NCBI GenBank assembly: GCA_035352895.1
Contig: DAOPYN010000018.1
Span: forward strand, 1 to 64,000
DNA from: UBA5070 sp035352895
Lineage (GTDB): Bacteria; Fibrobacterota; Fibrobacteria; UBA5070
Direction: 5' to 3'
Length of the DNA: 64,000 nucleotides
The position numbers and the translations under genes were made by a program. Positions 9,101 to 17,134 of the stretch are shown here, piece after piece. Positions within the stretch are counted from its first letter, which is position 1; the number at the start of each line of letters is the position of its first letter. The notes beneath the pieces were generated by a model that saw only the letters and a list, made by a program, of their open reading frames with translations, made no database searches and had not been told where the DNA came from.

Positions 9101-10938
9101 CGCCGCTTGGCCTGGCGGGCTGGGTCGGAGCGGTGGCGGTCGTTTCGTCTGCCCTGATCCTGTGGTCCCCGTTGGCAGGATTCGCATTCGCCGCCTTCGG
9201 CGCCGGCATCGCGGCGTGGAGGCAATCCAGGGTTCTCCGCAAGCACCGACGGCGTCCTGCGCCGAGCGCATCCACCGGCTCGTCGACCTCGGTGGAACCG
9301 CCTCCGGTCTCCCCGCAGAGGCGTTTCGACGCGCCGACGGTGGTTCCCTCCGCGTCGTCGCGGGTCCCCGTGCTTCTTGGAGACATGGAACCCATCGATT
9401 GGAAGGAGCTGCGCAAGAGCCAGGAGCAGGAGACGGGAATCGTCCTGGGCTCCAGCCTGGAATTCGTCCGCAAGGCTCTGGGATGCCGGACCGTCGGGAT
9501 CTTCCTGCCCGCTTCCGAAAACCAAGTGGTCCTCCGTGCAGCCGCCTCCGATCGCGCCGGATTGGAAGTGGGAACCCGGCTTGGAGTGGGCGATGGCCTG
9601 CTGGGAACCCTGCTGAAGCCGGACTCCCCCGGAATGGTCGTGGAGCGGGAGCTTCCACCGGCCGTCGCCGATCTTCGCATCTATGCCGGACCGGAATTCC
9701 CCCGGGTCCTGGCCGCGATCCGGACCCCCATCCTGGGAAAGAACTGCATCGCCTTCGCCGATGCGGACTCCGAGCTTCCCGATGGGATCGTCGAGGATCT
9801 GGCCGAACTCGCCCGCATGGCGGATGTGCTTCTTGTCCGGACCCGGGACCTGAGGATGGAAATGAAGGGGCGGGAGATCTGGCAGAAATTGGGGCGCTTC
9901 GAGCGGACCATGGGAGCGGTCTCGCGCGAAAGCGCGGCCCATGAGGAGCTCCGCCATTTCCTGCTGCAGTCGATGGCCGCCGAAGCGGTGTTCTTCCTGT
10001 TGCCCGAACCCGGCACAACATCCTCCAGCCGCCCCTCCGAACGCTGGTTCACCCGGGTGGCCTGGACCTTGGGCGCCGATTGCGACCAGGCCAGGGAGTT
10101 GCGCATCGAGGTTCCTGGACGGGGAATCGCCTCCGCGGCTCTGGCCCGGGGAGAAACCTTCCAGCGCAAACTGTCTCCTCGCGAACTCGTGCCACTCCTG
10201 GCTCCCGGTGAACCTCTTCTGCCGGTGGAAGAGGGGGGCGAGATCCTTGGGATCCCCGTTCCCGTTGGATTGGAAGGACGGCCCGCCCTTCTGCTCATGT
10301 ACCGTCGCACGGAGCCGTTCCATCCTTCGGAGAAGGAAGTCCTCCAGACGGCCCTTTCCTCCTTCGGACAAGCCATCACGCGCCTGCGCGCGGGGATCGA
10401 GCTGGAAAAGCTCGCCACCCGGGACGGACTCACCGGCCTGCTCAACCATCGGACGTTCCAGGCATCATTCCGTCGGGAGCTGTTGAAGGCGCGTCGTACC
10501 AATGCGAAGGTGGCGCTGTTCCTCACCGATGTCGATTTCTTCAAGAAGGTGAACGACGCCCACGGCCACCCCGCCGGAGACGCGGTGCTTCGGTCGGTGG
10601 CATCCACCGTGAGTGCCCAGCTACGCGAGGACATCGACATCGTTGCCCGCTATGGTGGAGAGGAATTCGTGTGCGTGCTGGTGGGCACCACCGAAGCCGG
10701 AGCCATGGAAACCGCCGAGCGGATCCGCAAGGCGGTCGAGGATTCCGGAACCGACATCGGCGAACCCCAACCCAAGAAGGTCACCATCTCGCTGGGCGTG
10801 GCCATCTTCCCCGACGACGGCGGGACCGCCGAAGAACTGATCGAGCGCACCGACCAGGCCTTGTACCGCGCCAAGCATGGTGGACGCAATCGAGTGGAGC
10901 GCGCGCTGGGCCCCAACTCCCGCGTGGACCACGGGTGA
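9097..10938 (+). CDS. GGDEF diguanylate cyclase with N-terminal membrane anchor
   Basis: Predicted c-di-GMP synthase of about 613 residues. The chosen start is TTG 9097, overlapping the lptG TGA (TTGA). This start gives an N-terminal hydrophobic region (about 5-38); the next ATG (9385) would lose it. The central 120-440 region has two segments that read like GAF sensory folds (for example VGDGLLGTLL and VPGRGIASAALARG). The C-terminal cyclase domain contains DGLTGLLNHRTF, DVDFFKKVNDAHGHPAGD and the active-site GGEEF at 520-524. The inhibitory I-site RxxD is not in register: the Arg is one residue too far from the Asp upstream of GGEEF. Feedback inhibition may therefore be weak. Its location downstream of LPS export genes suggests co-transcription but not a shared pathway. 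Confidence 0.85.
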   Translation: MTPLGLAGWVGAVAVVSSALILWSPLAGFAFAAFGAGIAAWRQSRVLRKHRRRPAPSASTGSSTSVEPPPVSPQRRFDAPTVVPSASSRVPVLLGDMEPIDWKELRKSQEQETGIVLGSSLEFVRKALGCRTVGIFLPASENQVVLRAAASDRAGLEVGTRLGVGDGLLGTLLKPDSPGMVVERELPPAVADLRIYAGPEFPRVLAAIRTPILGKNCIAFADADSELPDGIVEDLAELARMADVLLVRTRDLRMEMKGREIWQKLGRFERTMGAVSRESAAHEELRHFLLQSMAAEAVFFLLPEPGTTSSSRPSERWFTRVAWTLGADCDQARELRIEVPGRGIASAALARGETFQRKLSPRELVPLLAPGEPLLPVEEGGEILGIPVPVGLEGRPALLLMYRRTEPFHPSEKEVLQTALSSFGQAITRLRAGIELEKLATRDGLTGLLNHRTFQASFRRELLKARRTNAKVALFLTDVDFFKKVNDAHGHPAGDAVLRSVASTVSAQLREDIDIVARYGGEEFVCVLVGTTEAGAMETAERIRKAVEDSGTDIGEPQPKKVTISLGVAIFPDDGGTAEELIERTDQALYRAKHGGRNRVERALGPNSRVDHG

Positions 10939-11480
10939 GCGATCCCGACCGGGAATGGATGGAGTTCGCCTTGGAGCTGGCCCGCGAAGCCGGGAGCGCG
11001 GGTGAGGTTCCCATCGGGGCCGTCCTGGTGGGCCCCCATGGAATCGTGGGAAGAGGCCGCAACCGCATGGAGGAGTCGCACGACGCCACGGCGCACGCCG
11101 AAATCCTCGCCATCCGGGATGCATCCTCGAAAGCGGGCGATTGGCGCCTGGATGGCCTGACCCTCTACGCGACCCTGGAGCCATGCCCCATGTGCGCGGG
11201 AGCCATCCTCAACTCCCGGATCGCCAGGGTGGTGTACGCGGCGTCGGATTTCCGTCTGGGAGCCTGCAAGACCCACTGGGCCATCCTGGCCCACAATCCC
11301 ATCGGAAGGAACATCGAGGTGGTCGACGGAGTCCTGGAACAGGAGTCGGCGAACCTGCTTCGGGAGTTCTTCCGATCCCTCCGCCGCAGGAGCCAGGAAC
11401 CTTCCAACTCCGAAGGCGGGTGGGCGGAGGCGTCCGAAAAGCATAGAATGCCTGGAGAGGAGGATCCGCGATGGGCTTGA
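10935..11480 (+). CDS. tadA: tRNA-specific adenosine deaminase TadA
   Basis: Zinc cytidine-deaminase-fold enzyme that converts A34 to inosine in tRNA-Arg(ACG). Catalytic features are present: H54-A-E56 (zinc ligand and proton shuttle) and P-C84-x-x-C87 in TLEPCPMCAGAI. RVVYAASDFRLGA and NPIGRNIEVVDGVLEQES are also characteristic. The start is GTG 10935, sharing bases with the GGDEF gene stop (GTGA). At 181 residues it is longer than the typical 150-170, with a charged tail of about 30 residues that runs 10 bases into the following Nudix gene; the tail looks dispensable. Confidence 0.9.
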   Translation: MSDPDREWMEFALELAREAGSAGEVPIGAVLVGPHGIVGRGRNRMEESHDATAHAEILAIRDASSKAGDWRLDGLTLYATLEPCPMCAGAILNSRIARVVYAASDFRLGACKTHWAILAHNPIGRNIEVVDGVLEQESANLLREFFRSLRRRSQEPSNSEGGWAEASEKHRMPGEEDPRWA

Positions 11481-12217
11481 ACCTGGTCTTGTCGGGAGTG
11501 GAACCGGGAACCTTTCCCAGGCTGGAGGCGAAGACGCGTTCAGGAGGCGGCCAGATCCTGTCCTGGGATGGGGAGGAAAACCTGTTCCTCCTTCTGGACA
11601 ATGCCTCGGTGCCGGTGGACGAGACCATCGCCGTGATGGGCTCCCCCGAAGGGCTTGCGCTGCTCCAAGCCGCCCGACTGGCCACCGCCACCATCGGCGA
11701 GGCCACCGTGCCGGGAACCGACCACCGCTGGCCGGACGAAACAGCCGCCTGCCGTTGGCTCGAAGCCCAGAACCAGCTGGACACCTGCGCCTGGCCCATC
11801 GCCACGGTGGGTGGGCTGGTGTTCCGTCCCGATGGGCGCGCCCTGTTCATCCGGACCGCCAAATGGTCGGGAACCTGGGGGGTGCCAGGGGGGAAGATCG
11901 ATCGAGGCGAGAAGCACCTGGACGCCTTCCGCCGGGAAATCCGCGAGGAAACCGGACTGGATGTGGAGGACATCCGTCTCTGCCTGGTCCAGGATGCCAT
12001 CAGCGATCCGCAATTCCATCGCGACCGCCATTTCCTCCTGCTCAACTACGTCGCCCAGGCGATCCTGCCGGTGGTGGTGAAGCTGAACCACGAATCGCTG
12101 GAATCCGGATGGTATTCCCTGGACGAAGCCTGGGGTCTGGACCTGAACCGGCCCACCCGCCAACTGGTGGACCATCTTCGCCAGGAGTCCACGATGGACC
12201 CGCACATCCTGAGCTAA
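11471..12217 (+). CDS. Nudix hydrolase
   Basis: 248-residue protein whose C-terminal half (about 110-235) is a Nudix domain with an exact box: G-x5-E-x7-REIREETGL in GGKIDRGE followed by RREIREETGL. The Glu residues coordinate Mg2+ for hydrolysis of a nucleoside diphosphate linked to X. The N-terminal 100 residues look like an additional alpha/beta domain that I do not recognise. A strong GGAGAGGAGG ribosome site ends about 8 bases before ATG 11471, within the end of tadA. Substrate is unknown. Position between tadA and scpA gives no pathway hint. Confidence 0.85.
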   Translation: MGLNLVLSGVEPGTFPRLEAKTRSGGGQILSWDGEENLFLLLDNASVPVDETIAVMGSPEGLALLQAARLATATIGEATVPGTDHRWPDETAACRWLEAQNQLDTCAWPIATVGGLVFRPDGRALFIRTAKWSGTWGVPGGKIDRGEKHLDAFRREIREETGLDVEDIRLCLVQDAISDPQFHRDRHFLLLNYVAQAILPVVVKLNHESLESGWYSLDEAWGLDLNRPTRQLVDHLRQESTMDPHILS

Positions 12218-12226
12218 CTTTCCCGG

Positions 12227-13426
12227 GTGGCCGATCTTCGACCTTCCGTGAGCCTTGACGTCTTTTCGGGTCCCCTGGACCTGCTTTTGTACCTGGTCCA
12301 CAACCACGAGTTGGATCCGCGCACCATCCCCATCAGCCAGATCGCCGAGCAGTACCTCGCCTTCCTGGATGAAGCCCGGGAAAACCAGCTGGGGATCGCC
12401 GGAGAATATCTCGTGATGGCCGCCAAGCTCCTGGCTCTCAAGGCCAGGGACCTCCTGCCTCGCGAGGAGCAGGGCGAGCTGGAACCGGAGGAATTCGAAG
12501 GCTTCGACCGCGAGGAGCTGGTGCGCCAACTTCTGGAGTACCGTCGTTTCAAGCAGGCCGCCGAAAAGCTTCGCGGCCTCGAATCGCGGGTCTGGGGAAC
12601 GTTCCCCAGAGGACAGACCGATTCCCAGGGCGACCGTCCCCAGGAGGAGGAAGACGACTCCCTGGAGGCGGGACTCGTGGGATTGTTCGATCTCCTCAAG
12701 GCCTTCCGCCAGGTGCTGGCCGTGAAGCCCAGGACGGCGGTCCACGAGATCGAGATCGACGACATCCCCATCCAGGAGCGCATGAACCGCATCCGCGCCC
12801 ATCTCCTGCGCGAAGGGCGCGCCCATTTCGACGAACTCTACCCGCACGACGGGCGGAGGCTCCTGCCCGTCGTCACCTTCATGGCCATCCTCGAACTGGT
12901 GAAGACCGAGGAGGTGGCCTTCCGACAAGCCGGGACGTGGCAGCCTTTGATGGTCTACCGTCCCACCGACGAACGCTTCGCCGACGAGATGGCCCGCATG
13001 GAGCAGGTGTTCACTCCGGATCCGGAACTGAACCCGGACGTGCAGGGGCTGCTGGCGGAGAAGGAACGGATGCGTCTGGAAGCCATGGCTCGCGAGGAAG
13101 CGATGTGGGGTGGCTCCGGAATCGATCCCGAAACCGGGGAACTGCTTCCGGGGCCCGTCCCTGCCGGGGATGCAGCCGGTCCGGAAGGATCCGCGAGCGA
13201 ATCCACCCAAGACGTTGTGGAAGGAGCCTCGCCGGAGGCGATGGTGGCCCCTGGAGCCGGCGCCGACGAGGTGATCGTCGCCACCGAACCCCAAGGCGCC
13301 GATTCGCAGGAAGCCCTTCCTGCGGAGGTCGGGTCCGCGGATCCGGACACCGCGACTCCTTCGCCCGAAGTCTCCGAAGCACCTTCCCCGGAGTCCAGCT
13401 CCGAGGAAGGCGATGGCCTCGCCTAG
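12227..13426 (+). CDS. scpA: Segregation and condensation protein A, with acidic C-terminal tail
   Basis: Kleisin subunit of the SMC-ScpAB condensin complex, which organises the chromosome. The conserved N-terminal part reads VFSGPLDLLLYLVHNHELDP, then IAGEYLVMAAKLLALKAR. The C-terminal winged-helix-like end (FMAILELVKTEEVAFRQ, about residue 225-245) is also present. ScpA is normally about 250-270 residues. Here another roughly 130 residues of Glu/Ala/Pro/Ser-rich sequence follow and look disordered. The start is GTG 12227, nine bases after the Nudix stop. ScpB, its usual neighbour, is absent; the next gene is convergent, and the two stop codons share the four bases CTAG at 13423-13426. Confidence 0.88.
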   Translation: MADLRPSVSLDVFSGPLDLLLYLVHNHELDPRTIPISQIAEQYLAFLDEARENQLGIAGEYLVMAAKLLALKARDLLPREEQGELEPEEFEGFDREELVRQLLEYRRFKQAAEKLRGLESRVWGTFPRGQTDSQGDRPQEEEDDSLEAGLVGLFDLLKAFRQVLAVKPRTAVHEIEIDDIPIQERMNRIRAHLLREGRAHFDELYPHDGRRLLPVVTFMAILELVKTEEVAFRQAGTWQPLMVYRPTDERFADEMARMEQVFTPDPELNPDVQGLLAEKERMRLEAMAREEAMWGGSGIDPETGELLPGPVPAGDAAGPEGSASESTQDVVEGASPEAMVAPGAGADEVIVATEPQGADSQEALPAEVGSADPDTATPSPEVSEAPSPESSSEEGDGLA

Positions 13427-15771
13427 CCTTTCTTCTTGACCACCATGCTGTAGCGCTCGGCGTCGTCGATGGGCTCCAGCTGGGTGATCTCGTGTCCGTC
13501 CAAGCGCAGCGAAGCGGGAACCATCCTGTACGGCTCGCCCGCATCCAGGATCACCTCGAGCTCCTCTCCCACGGCCATGAGCTCCAGCTTGAGCTTCACC
13601 TTGACGTAGTTCATGGGGCAAGCCACGCCGCGCAGGTCCAGGATCGACGAGGTGCGTTCTCCCGATGGAGCCTCCGCCCGTGCTTCCGGCGCGAAGCGTT
13701 CCGGCTTCCAGCGGTACAGCTCCACCACCGCCTCCACGAAAGCACCCGCCTCGGCGACGAACGCACGTGCCGCAGGTTCGTCGAGCTTGGCGGGAAGAGC
13801 GGCCACCAGGGATTCGTCCACGGTCGGGAGGAACCCGTTGGTGCCGTAGAACCTGCGCCAGACTTCCAGATCCGCGTCCCATCCCGTGGACGTCTCCCCC
13901 GCGTTGGAAAGGCCTGCACGGAACACGTGTCCCACCGCCTCGCGGGCGTTCTTCGCCGCGTCGGTCCAGAATCCTCCTTGGATGAGCTGGCGGGCCATCT
14001 TCTGGGTGTTGAGCGCGTCCTGCAGGGACTCGTTGATGAGGTCCATCACCCCGCCAGCGCATTCTCCCTGGCCCATGGCCGGATTGTAGTCCTCGTCGGA
14101 GTCCCAGTCGCGGAAGGCTTCCGGCTCGGTATCGAGGGAGGGCAGGACGGAAAACGGCGCCATGATCTCCTTCAGGCGGTCGTCGGGAAATCCCAGGAGG
14201 AAATCGTCGAGCGACGTTCCGGCGCCTTCCGCCTTCCAGGTTTCCAGGAGCTTGGCCACGGCCTGGGGCGCCTTCCTGGTGGAGACGCGGACGGTGCGGC
14301 GCGCGATTCGACGGATTCCGTCATCGGCACCGCCGGCGAGCATCATCTGGGCGTAGGGAACGGATCTTCCGCCCGGAGCGCGCAGGGCCAGACCATGGAA
14401 TCCGATGGTCGCGATGTGGTGTTGGCCGCAGGAGTTGGGGCAACCAGAGATCTTGATCGTGCTCCCCTTCGCGTCCAGGTCGGGTCGGGAATCCAGCAGT
14501 TCGGAAATCGCCTTCGCCAATCCCTTGGAGGAGGTCATGGAGAGATTGCATGTGCTCCGCCCGGGGCAGGCCAGTACGTTGGACAACCGACGGAACCGGT
14601 GGTCGGCCAGATGCAGCGAAGACAACCCCGCATGGAGCGCCGTAAGCTCCCCGCGGGGAATCGAGGGGATCACGAGGTTCTGGTCCGGGGTCAGTCGGAT
14701 TTCCCCGCGACCGTGCCTGTCGGCCAGGTCGCAAAGGCGCTCCACCACGTCCGCATGGAGGTCGCCCAGAGGAACCCGCACCTTGACCGCGAACAGATCC
14801 CGTCCACGTTGGGCTTCCACCGACTCCGACACCCAATCGGCGCTCGCCCCCGCCACGGACAATCCCGACGCATCGGAACGCTCCTCCACCAGGTCCAGGG
14901 CCAGGGCATCGGGATCCAGAAGGAGGGACTTGCCGTACTCGGAAGCGGCGAGTTCGTCGAAAAGCCCGCGGTACACCTCGCGGAACTTGGCGATCCCCCA
15001 CTTCTCCTTCACGAACTTCATGCGCGCCTTCATGCGCTGGGCCCGGTTGCCATGGGCGTTGAACAGACGCATGAGGGCGGTGGTGGCGATCAGGACCTCG
15101 GAGACGGGCAGGAAGTCCTCGACCGTTTCCGCGGAAATCGGTTGGGCTCCCAACCCGCCTCCCGCCACCACGCGAAACCCCTTGATCCCGTCGCGTTCCC
15201 GCGCGGTGAATCCGATGTCGTGGATGCTGGTGAGCCCTCGGTCCGTTTCGCTCCCGGAAAAGGCGATCTTGAATTTGCGGGGAAAGTTCTGGGAATAGGG
15301 ATTGCGCAGGCAGTGCAGGAACACGCGATCGGCCACCGGTCGGAAATCGAACACCTGGTCGATCCCGATCCCGGCCATGTAGTCCCCGGTCAGGGCGCGC
15401 ACGGTGTTCCCGCAGGCTTCCCGGGAGGTCAAACCGTCCGTGGCGAGGTCGTCGATCAGATCACCGGTCTCCCCGCGGGGAATGTGGTGGATCTGGACCG
15501 CCTGGCGCGTGGTGATGTGCAGGATCCCGTTGGAGCGACCGCGCGCCTGTACGGCCATCGATCGAAGCATGGCGGTGTCCGCGACTCCGTAGGGAACCTT
15601 GATGCGGATCATCTGGACGCCCGGTTGCCTCTGGCCGTAGATCCCCTGCCAAAGGCGCCGTTTCTGGAAAGCCGACTCCGGCAGTTGCCCGTTCTGGAAG
15701 CCATCGAGGATCTTCCGGAAATCGGCGATCTCGTCGATCACCACCTGGTCCTTCACAAACTTCAAAGCCAT
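13423..15771 (-). CDS. Siroheme sulfite/nitrite reductase fused to a TusA-like domain
   Basis: 782-residue assimilatory-type reductase. Two ferredoxin-like repeats are visible (about 45-130 and 320-390). The siroheme/[4Fe-4S] ligands C402-x5-C408 (ACPGRSTC) and C444-x3-C448 (SGCPNSCGQ) follow, as in NirA/Sir proteins that reduce sulfite to sulfide or nitrite to ammonia with ferredoxin. After about residue 565 comes a helical segment of about 130 residues containing GECAGG, then a TusA/SirA-like sulfur-carrier domain (708-782) with the Cys in VACPMN rather than the usual CPxP. This suggests sulfide or persulfide hand-over to a carrier, favouring a sulfite substrate; that is inference. The start ATG 15771 is supported by TAGGGGG five bases upstream. 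An AT-rich regulatory region lies upstream. Confidence 0.8.
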   Translation of the reverse strand: MALKFVKDQVVIDEIADFRKILDGFQNGQLPESAFQKRRLWQGIYGQRQPGVQMIRIKVPYGVADTAMLRSMAVQARGRSNGILHITTRQAVQIHHIPRGETGDLIDDLATDGLTSREACGNTVRALTGDYMAGIGIDQVFDFRPVADRVFLHCLRNPYSQNFPRKFKIAFSGSETDRGLTSIHDIGFTARERDGIKGFRVVAGGGLGAQPISAETVEDFLPVSEVLIATTALMRLFNAHGNRAQRMKARMKFVKEKWGIAKFREVYRGLFDELAASEYGKSLLLDPDALALDLVEERSDASGLSVAGASADWVSESVEAQRGRDLFAVKVRVPLGDLHADVVERLCDLADRHGRGEIRLTPDQNLVIPSIPRGELTALHAGLSSLHLADHRFRRLSNVLACPGRSTCNLSMTSSKGLAKAISELLDSRPDLDAKGSTIKISGCPNSCGQHHIATIGFHGLALRAPGGRSVPYAQMMLAGGADDGIRRIARRTVRVSTRKAPQAVAKLLETWKAEGAGTSLDDFLLGFPDDRLKEIMAPFSVLPSLDTEPEAFRDWDSDEDYNPAMGQGECAGGVMDLINESLQDALNTQKMARQLIQGGFWTDAAKNAREAVGHVFRAGLSNAGETSTGWDADLEVWRRFYGTNGFLPTVDESLVAALPAKLDEPAARAFVAEAGAFVEAVVELYRWKPERFAPEARAEAPSGERTSSILDLRGVACPMNYVKVKLKLELMAVGEELEVILDAGEPYRMVPASLRLDGHEITQLEPIDDAERYSMVVKKKG

Positions 15772-15801
15772 GAGCGCCCCCTAAAGCATAGTAATCAGAT
15801 A

Positions 15802-15838
15802 TGTTTAATATAACAAATAGAGACGCTAAATGCGACAA
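15802..15838 (-). promoter_or_regulatory. Candidate promoter with overlapping palindrome upstream of sulfite reductase
   Basis: The 180 bases upstream of the reductase include a conspicuously AT-rich block (about 15782-15840) in an otherwise GC-rich genome. On the minus strand TTGTCG (15838-15833), a 17-base spacer and TGTTAT (15815-15810) resemble sigma-70 elements. The -10-like hexamer sits inside the near-palindrome TGTTATATTAAACA (15815-15802), a plausible repressor site. A second pair, TTGTTA (15816-15811) and TACTAT (15793-15788), also has 17-base spacing but lies too close to the ATG. No regulator is identified. Confidence 0.35.
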
Positions 15839-15950
15839 ATTCTCAGAAAAAACTCGGCGCACGCCATGGCGGATCGCTCCCTGGAGACGGAAAGCTTCCA
15901 GAGAGTTCGAGAGAATCGACCGGGATTTGCCCCTACTTGGGGCCCACCCT

Positions 15951-16976
15951 CTATGGTTCGGGCTTGAAATCGGGGTAGGACATGGCCCCACCTTCCTGGA
16001 TCCACGCCTTGCAGGAATCCCCCATCGGCGAAAGAACCCAGGGACCACCTCCGGAGCCGGTCCGCAGCAGGGCCGATTTTTCCGGCTTGTCCACCCACGA
16101 CCATTGGCACCACGACACCATCTGGTGTGGATTGTCGTGGAGGTATCTCACGAAATCGTGCCCACGCTGCCAATCGATCCGACCGTCTCCGGATGCCTCC
16201 GAGGCGCTCCATTCGGTCGCGAAGACGGGAACCTTGTCCAGCACGTCCTTGAGGTCGTCGTGCATTCCGTGGGACGCGGCATAGCCATGGTAGGTGTACA
16301 TCAGGTTCCGCACCGTGTCGCCGGAGGGCCCCACCATCACCAGGGGGTCGGCGGCGGCGTACTTGGTCATGCGGGACCATTCCGGTGTTCCCACCACGAT
16401 GATCACGGAAGAATCCGCTCGCCGGATGATGGGCACGATTTCCCGGGCGTAGGATTTGATGTCGTCCCAACCGACTCCCGTGGGCTCGTTGGAGATCTCG
16501 AAGATCACGTGGGGATCGTTCGCGAAGTACCGGGCCGTGCGGTCCCAGAAGAGCTTGGCCTGTTCCAGGTACGAGTTGGGATCGCCCACCACGTGCCAGT
16601 CCACCACGGCGTATATACCCTCCGCGCGAGCCCACGAGACGATGTTGCGCATCGTCGCGTCCCAGGTGGCGGCGGATTTGCCGTATTCCTGGGCGGGCAC
16701 GGGGATGCGGACCACCGTCGCGCCCATCTTGCGGACCATGTGCTGCAGGCCCGATCGCTGGATGTTCTCCTCGTGCCACTGCAGCCAGAAGAACGAGACG
16801 CCGCGCAGTTGCACCGGCTTTCCCGAAGCATCGGACAATTGGCGGCCCACGACCTGGAGCCTGCCGTGCCGGGCCACCAGGCCGTCGTCCACCGGAGCCG
16901 GGTTGGAATGGAAGATTCCACCGCATCCGACCAGAGCGACCATCGACAGGCCCAGACAGGCCACGCGCGCGATCAA
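15951..16976 (-). CDS. Lipoprotein GH5 family glycoside hydrolase (endoglucanase-like)
   Basis: Predicted surface- or periplasm-exposed cellulase of about 341 residues. The start TTG 16976 overlaps the TGA of the preceding small ORF (TTGA) and yields a compact lipoprotein signal with the lipobox-like VALVGC. The alternative ATG 17009 adds 11 residues. Catalytic-domain features of GH5 subfamily 2 type are seen: LRGVSFFWLQW, AVVDWHVVGDPN, the acid/base Glu in FEISNEPTG, the YHGYAASHG histidine, and the nucleophile Glu in VPVFATEWSASEASGDG. It probably cleaves beta-1,4-glucan. No carbohydrate-binding module is attached. Divergence from other genes here is not notable. Confidence 0.82.
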   Translation of the reverse strand: MIARVACLGLSMVALVGCGGIFHSNPAPVDDGLVARHGRLQVVGRQLSDASGKPVQLRGVSFFWLQWHEENIQRSGLQHMVRKMGATVVRIPVPAQEYGKSAATWDATMRNIVSWARAEGIYAVVDWHVVGDPNSYLEQAKLFWDRTARYFANDPHVIFEISNEPTGVGWDDIKSYAREIVPIIRRADSSVIIVVGTPEWSRMTKYAAADPLVMVGPSGDTVRNLMYTYHGYAASHGMHDDLKDVLDKVPVFATEWSASEASGDGRIDWQRGHDFVRYLHDNPHQMVSWCQWSWVDKPEKSALLRTGSGGGPWVLSPMGDSCKAWIQEGGAMSYPDFKPEP

Positions 16977-17113
16977 AACCGGTCCTTCCACTTGCGCCAG
17001 ACCATCCATCCCACCAGGAACAGGCCGATGTCGAGCACCCAAAACGGCAGGGAAAGGATCCATGCCGCCGTTTCGATTCCTTCCGAGATTCCTCCGAACA
17101 TGGGGGACATCAT
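16973..17113 (-). CDS. 46-residue membrane peptide overlapping GH5 gene
   Basis: Short reading frame from ATG 17113 to TGA 16973. The peptide has a strongly hydrophobic aromatic-rich centre (AAWILSLPFWVLDIGLFLVGW) and a basic C-terminal tail (MVWRKWKDRF), a positive-inside single-pass pattern. Its TGA overlaps the TTG chosen for the GH5 gene, the same TTGA arrangement seen twice elsewhere in the window, which supports its being translated. I recognise no family. It lies between the hybrid kinase stop (17135) and the cellulase, and no clear ribosome site precedes it. Treat as probable but unproven. Confidence 0.45.
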   Translation of the reverse strand: MMSPMFGGISEGIETAAWILSLPFWVLDIGLFLVGWMVWRKWKDRF

Positions 17114-17134
17114 AGCTGAATCGTTGCAGATCGG

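Noticed and set aside
12937..15813. A 958-codon open frame on the plus strand opposite the sulfite reductase
   Set aside because: It lies entirely antisense to a gene with full siroheme/[4Fe-4S] motifs; its translation is low-complexity and Gly/Arg/His-rich, as expected for a third-position GC artefact.
15929..15943. GCCCC-TACTT-GGGGC hairpin after the GH5 lipoprotein gene
   Set aside because: A five-pair stem with no T-run following on the minus strand; not sufficient for a Rho-independent terminator.
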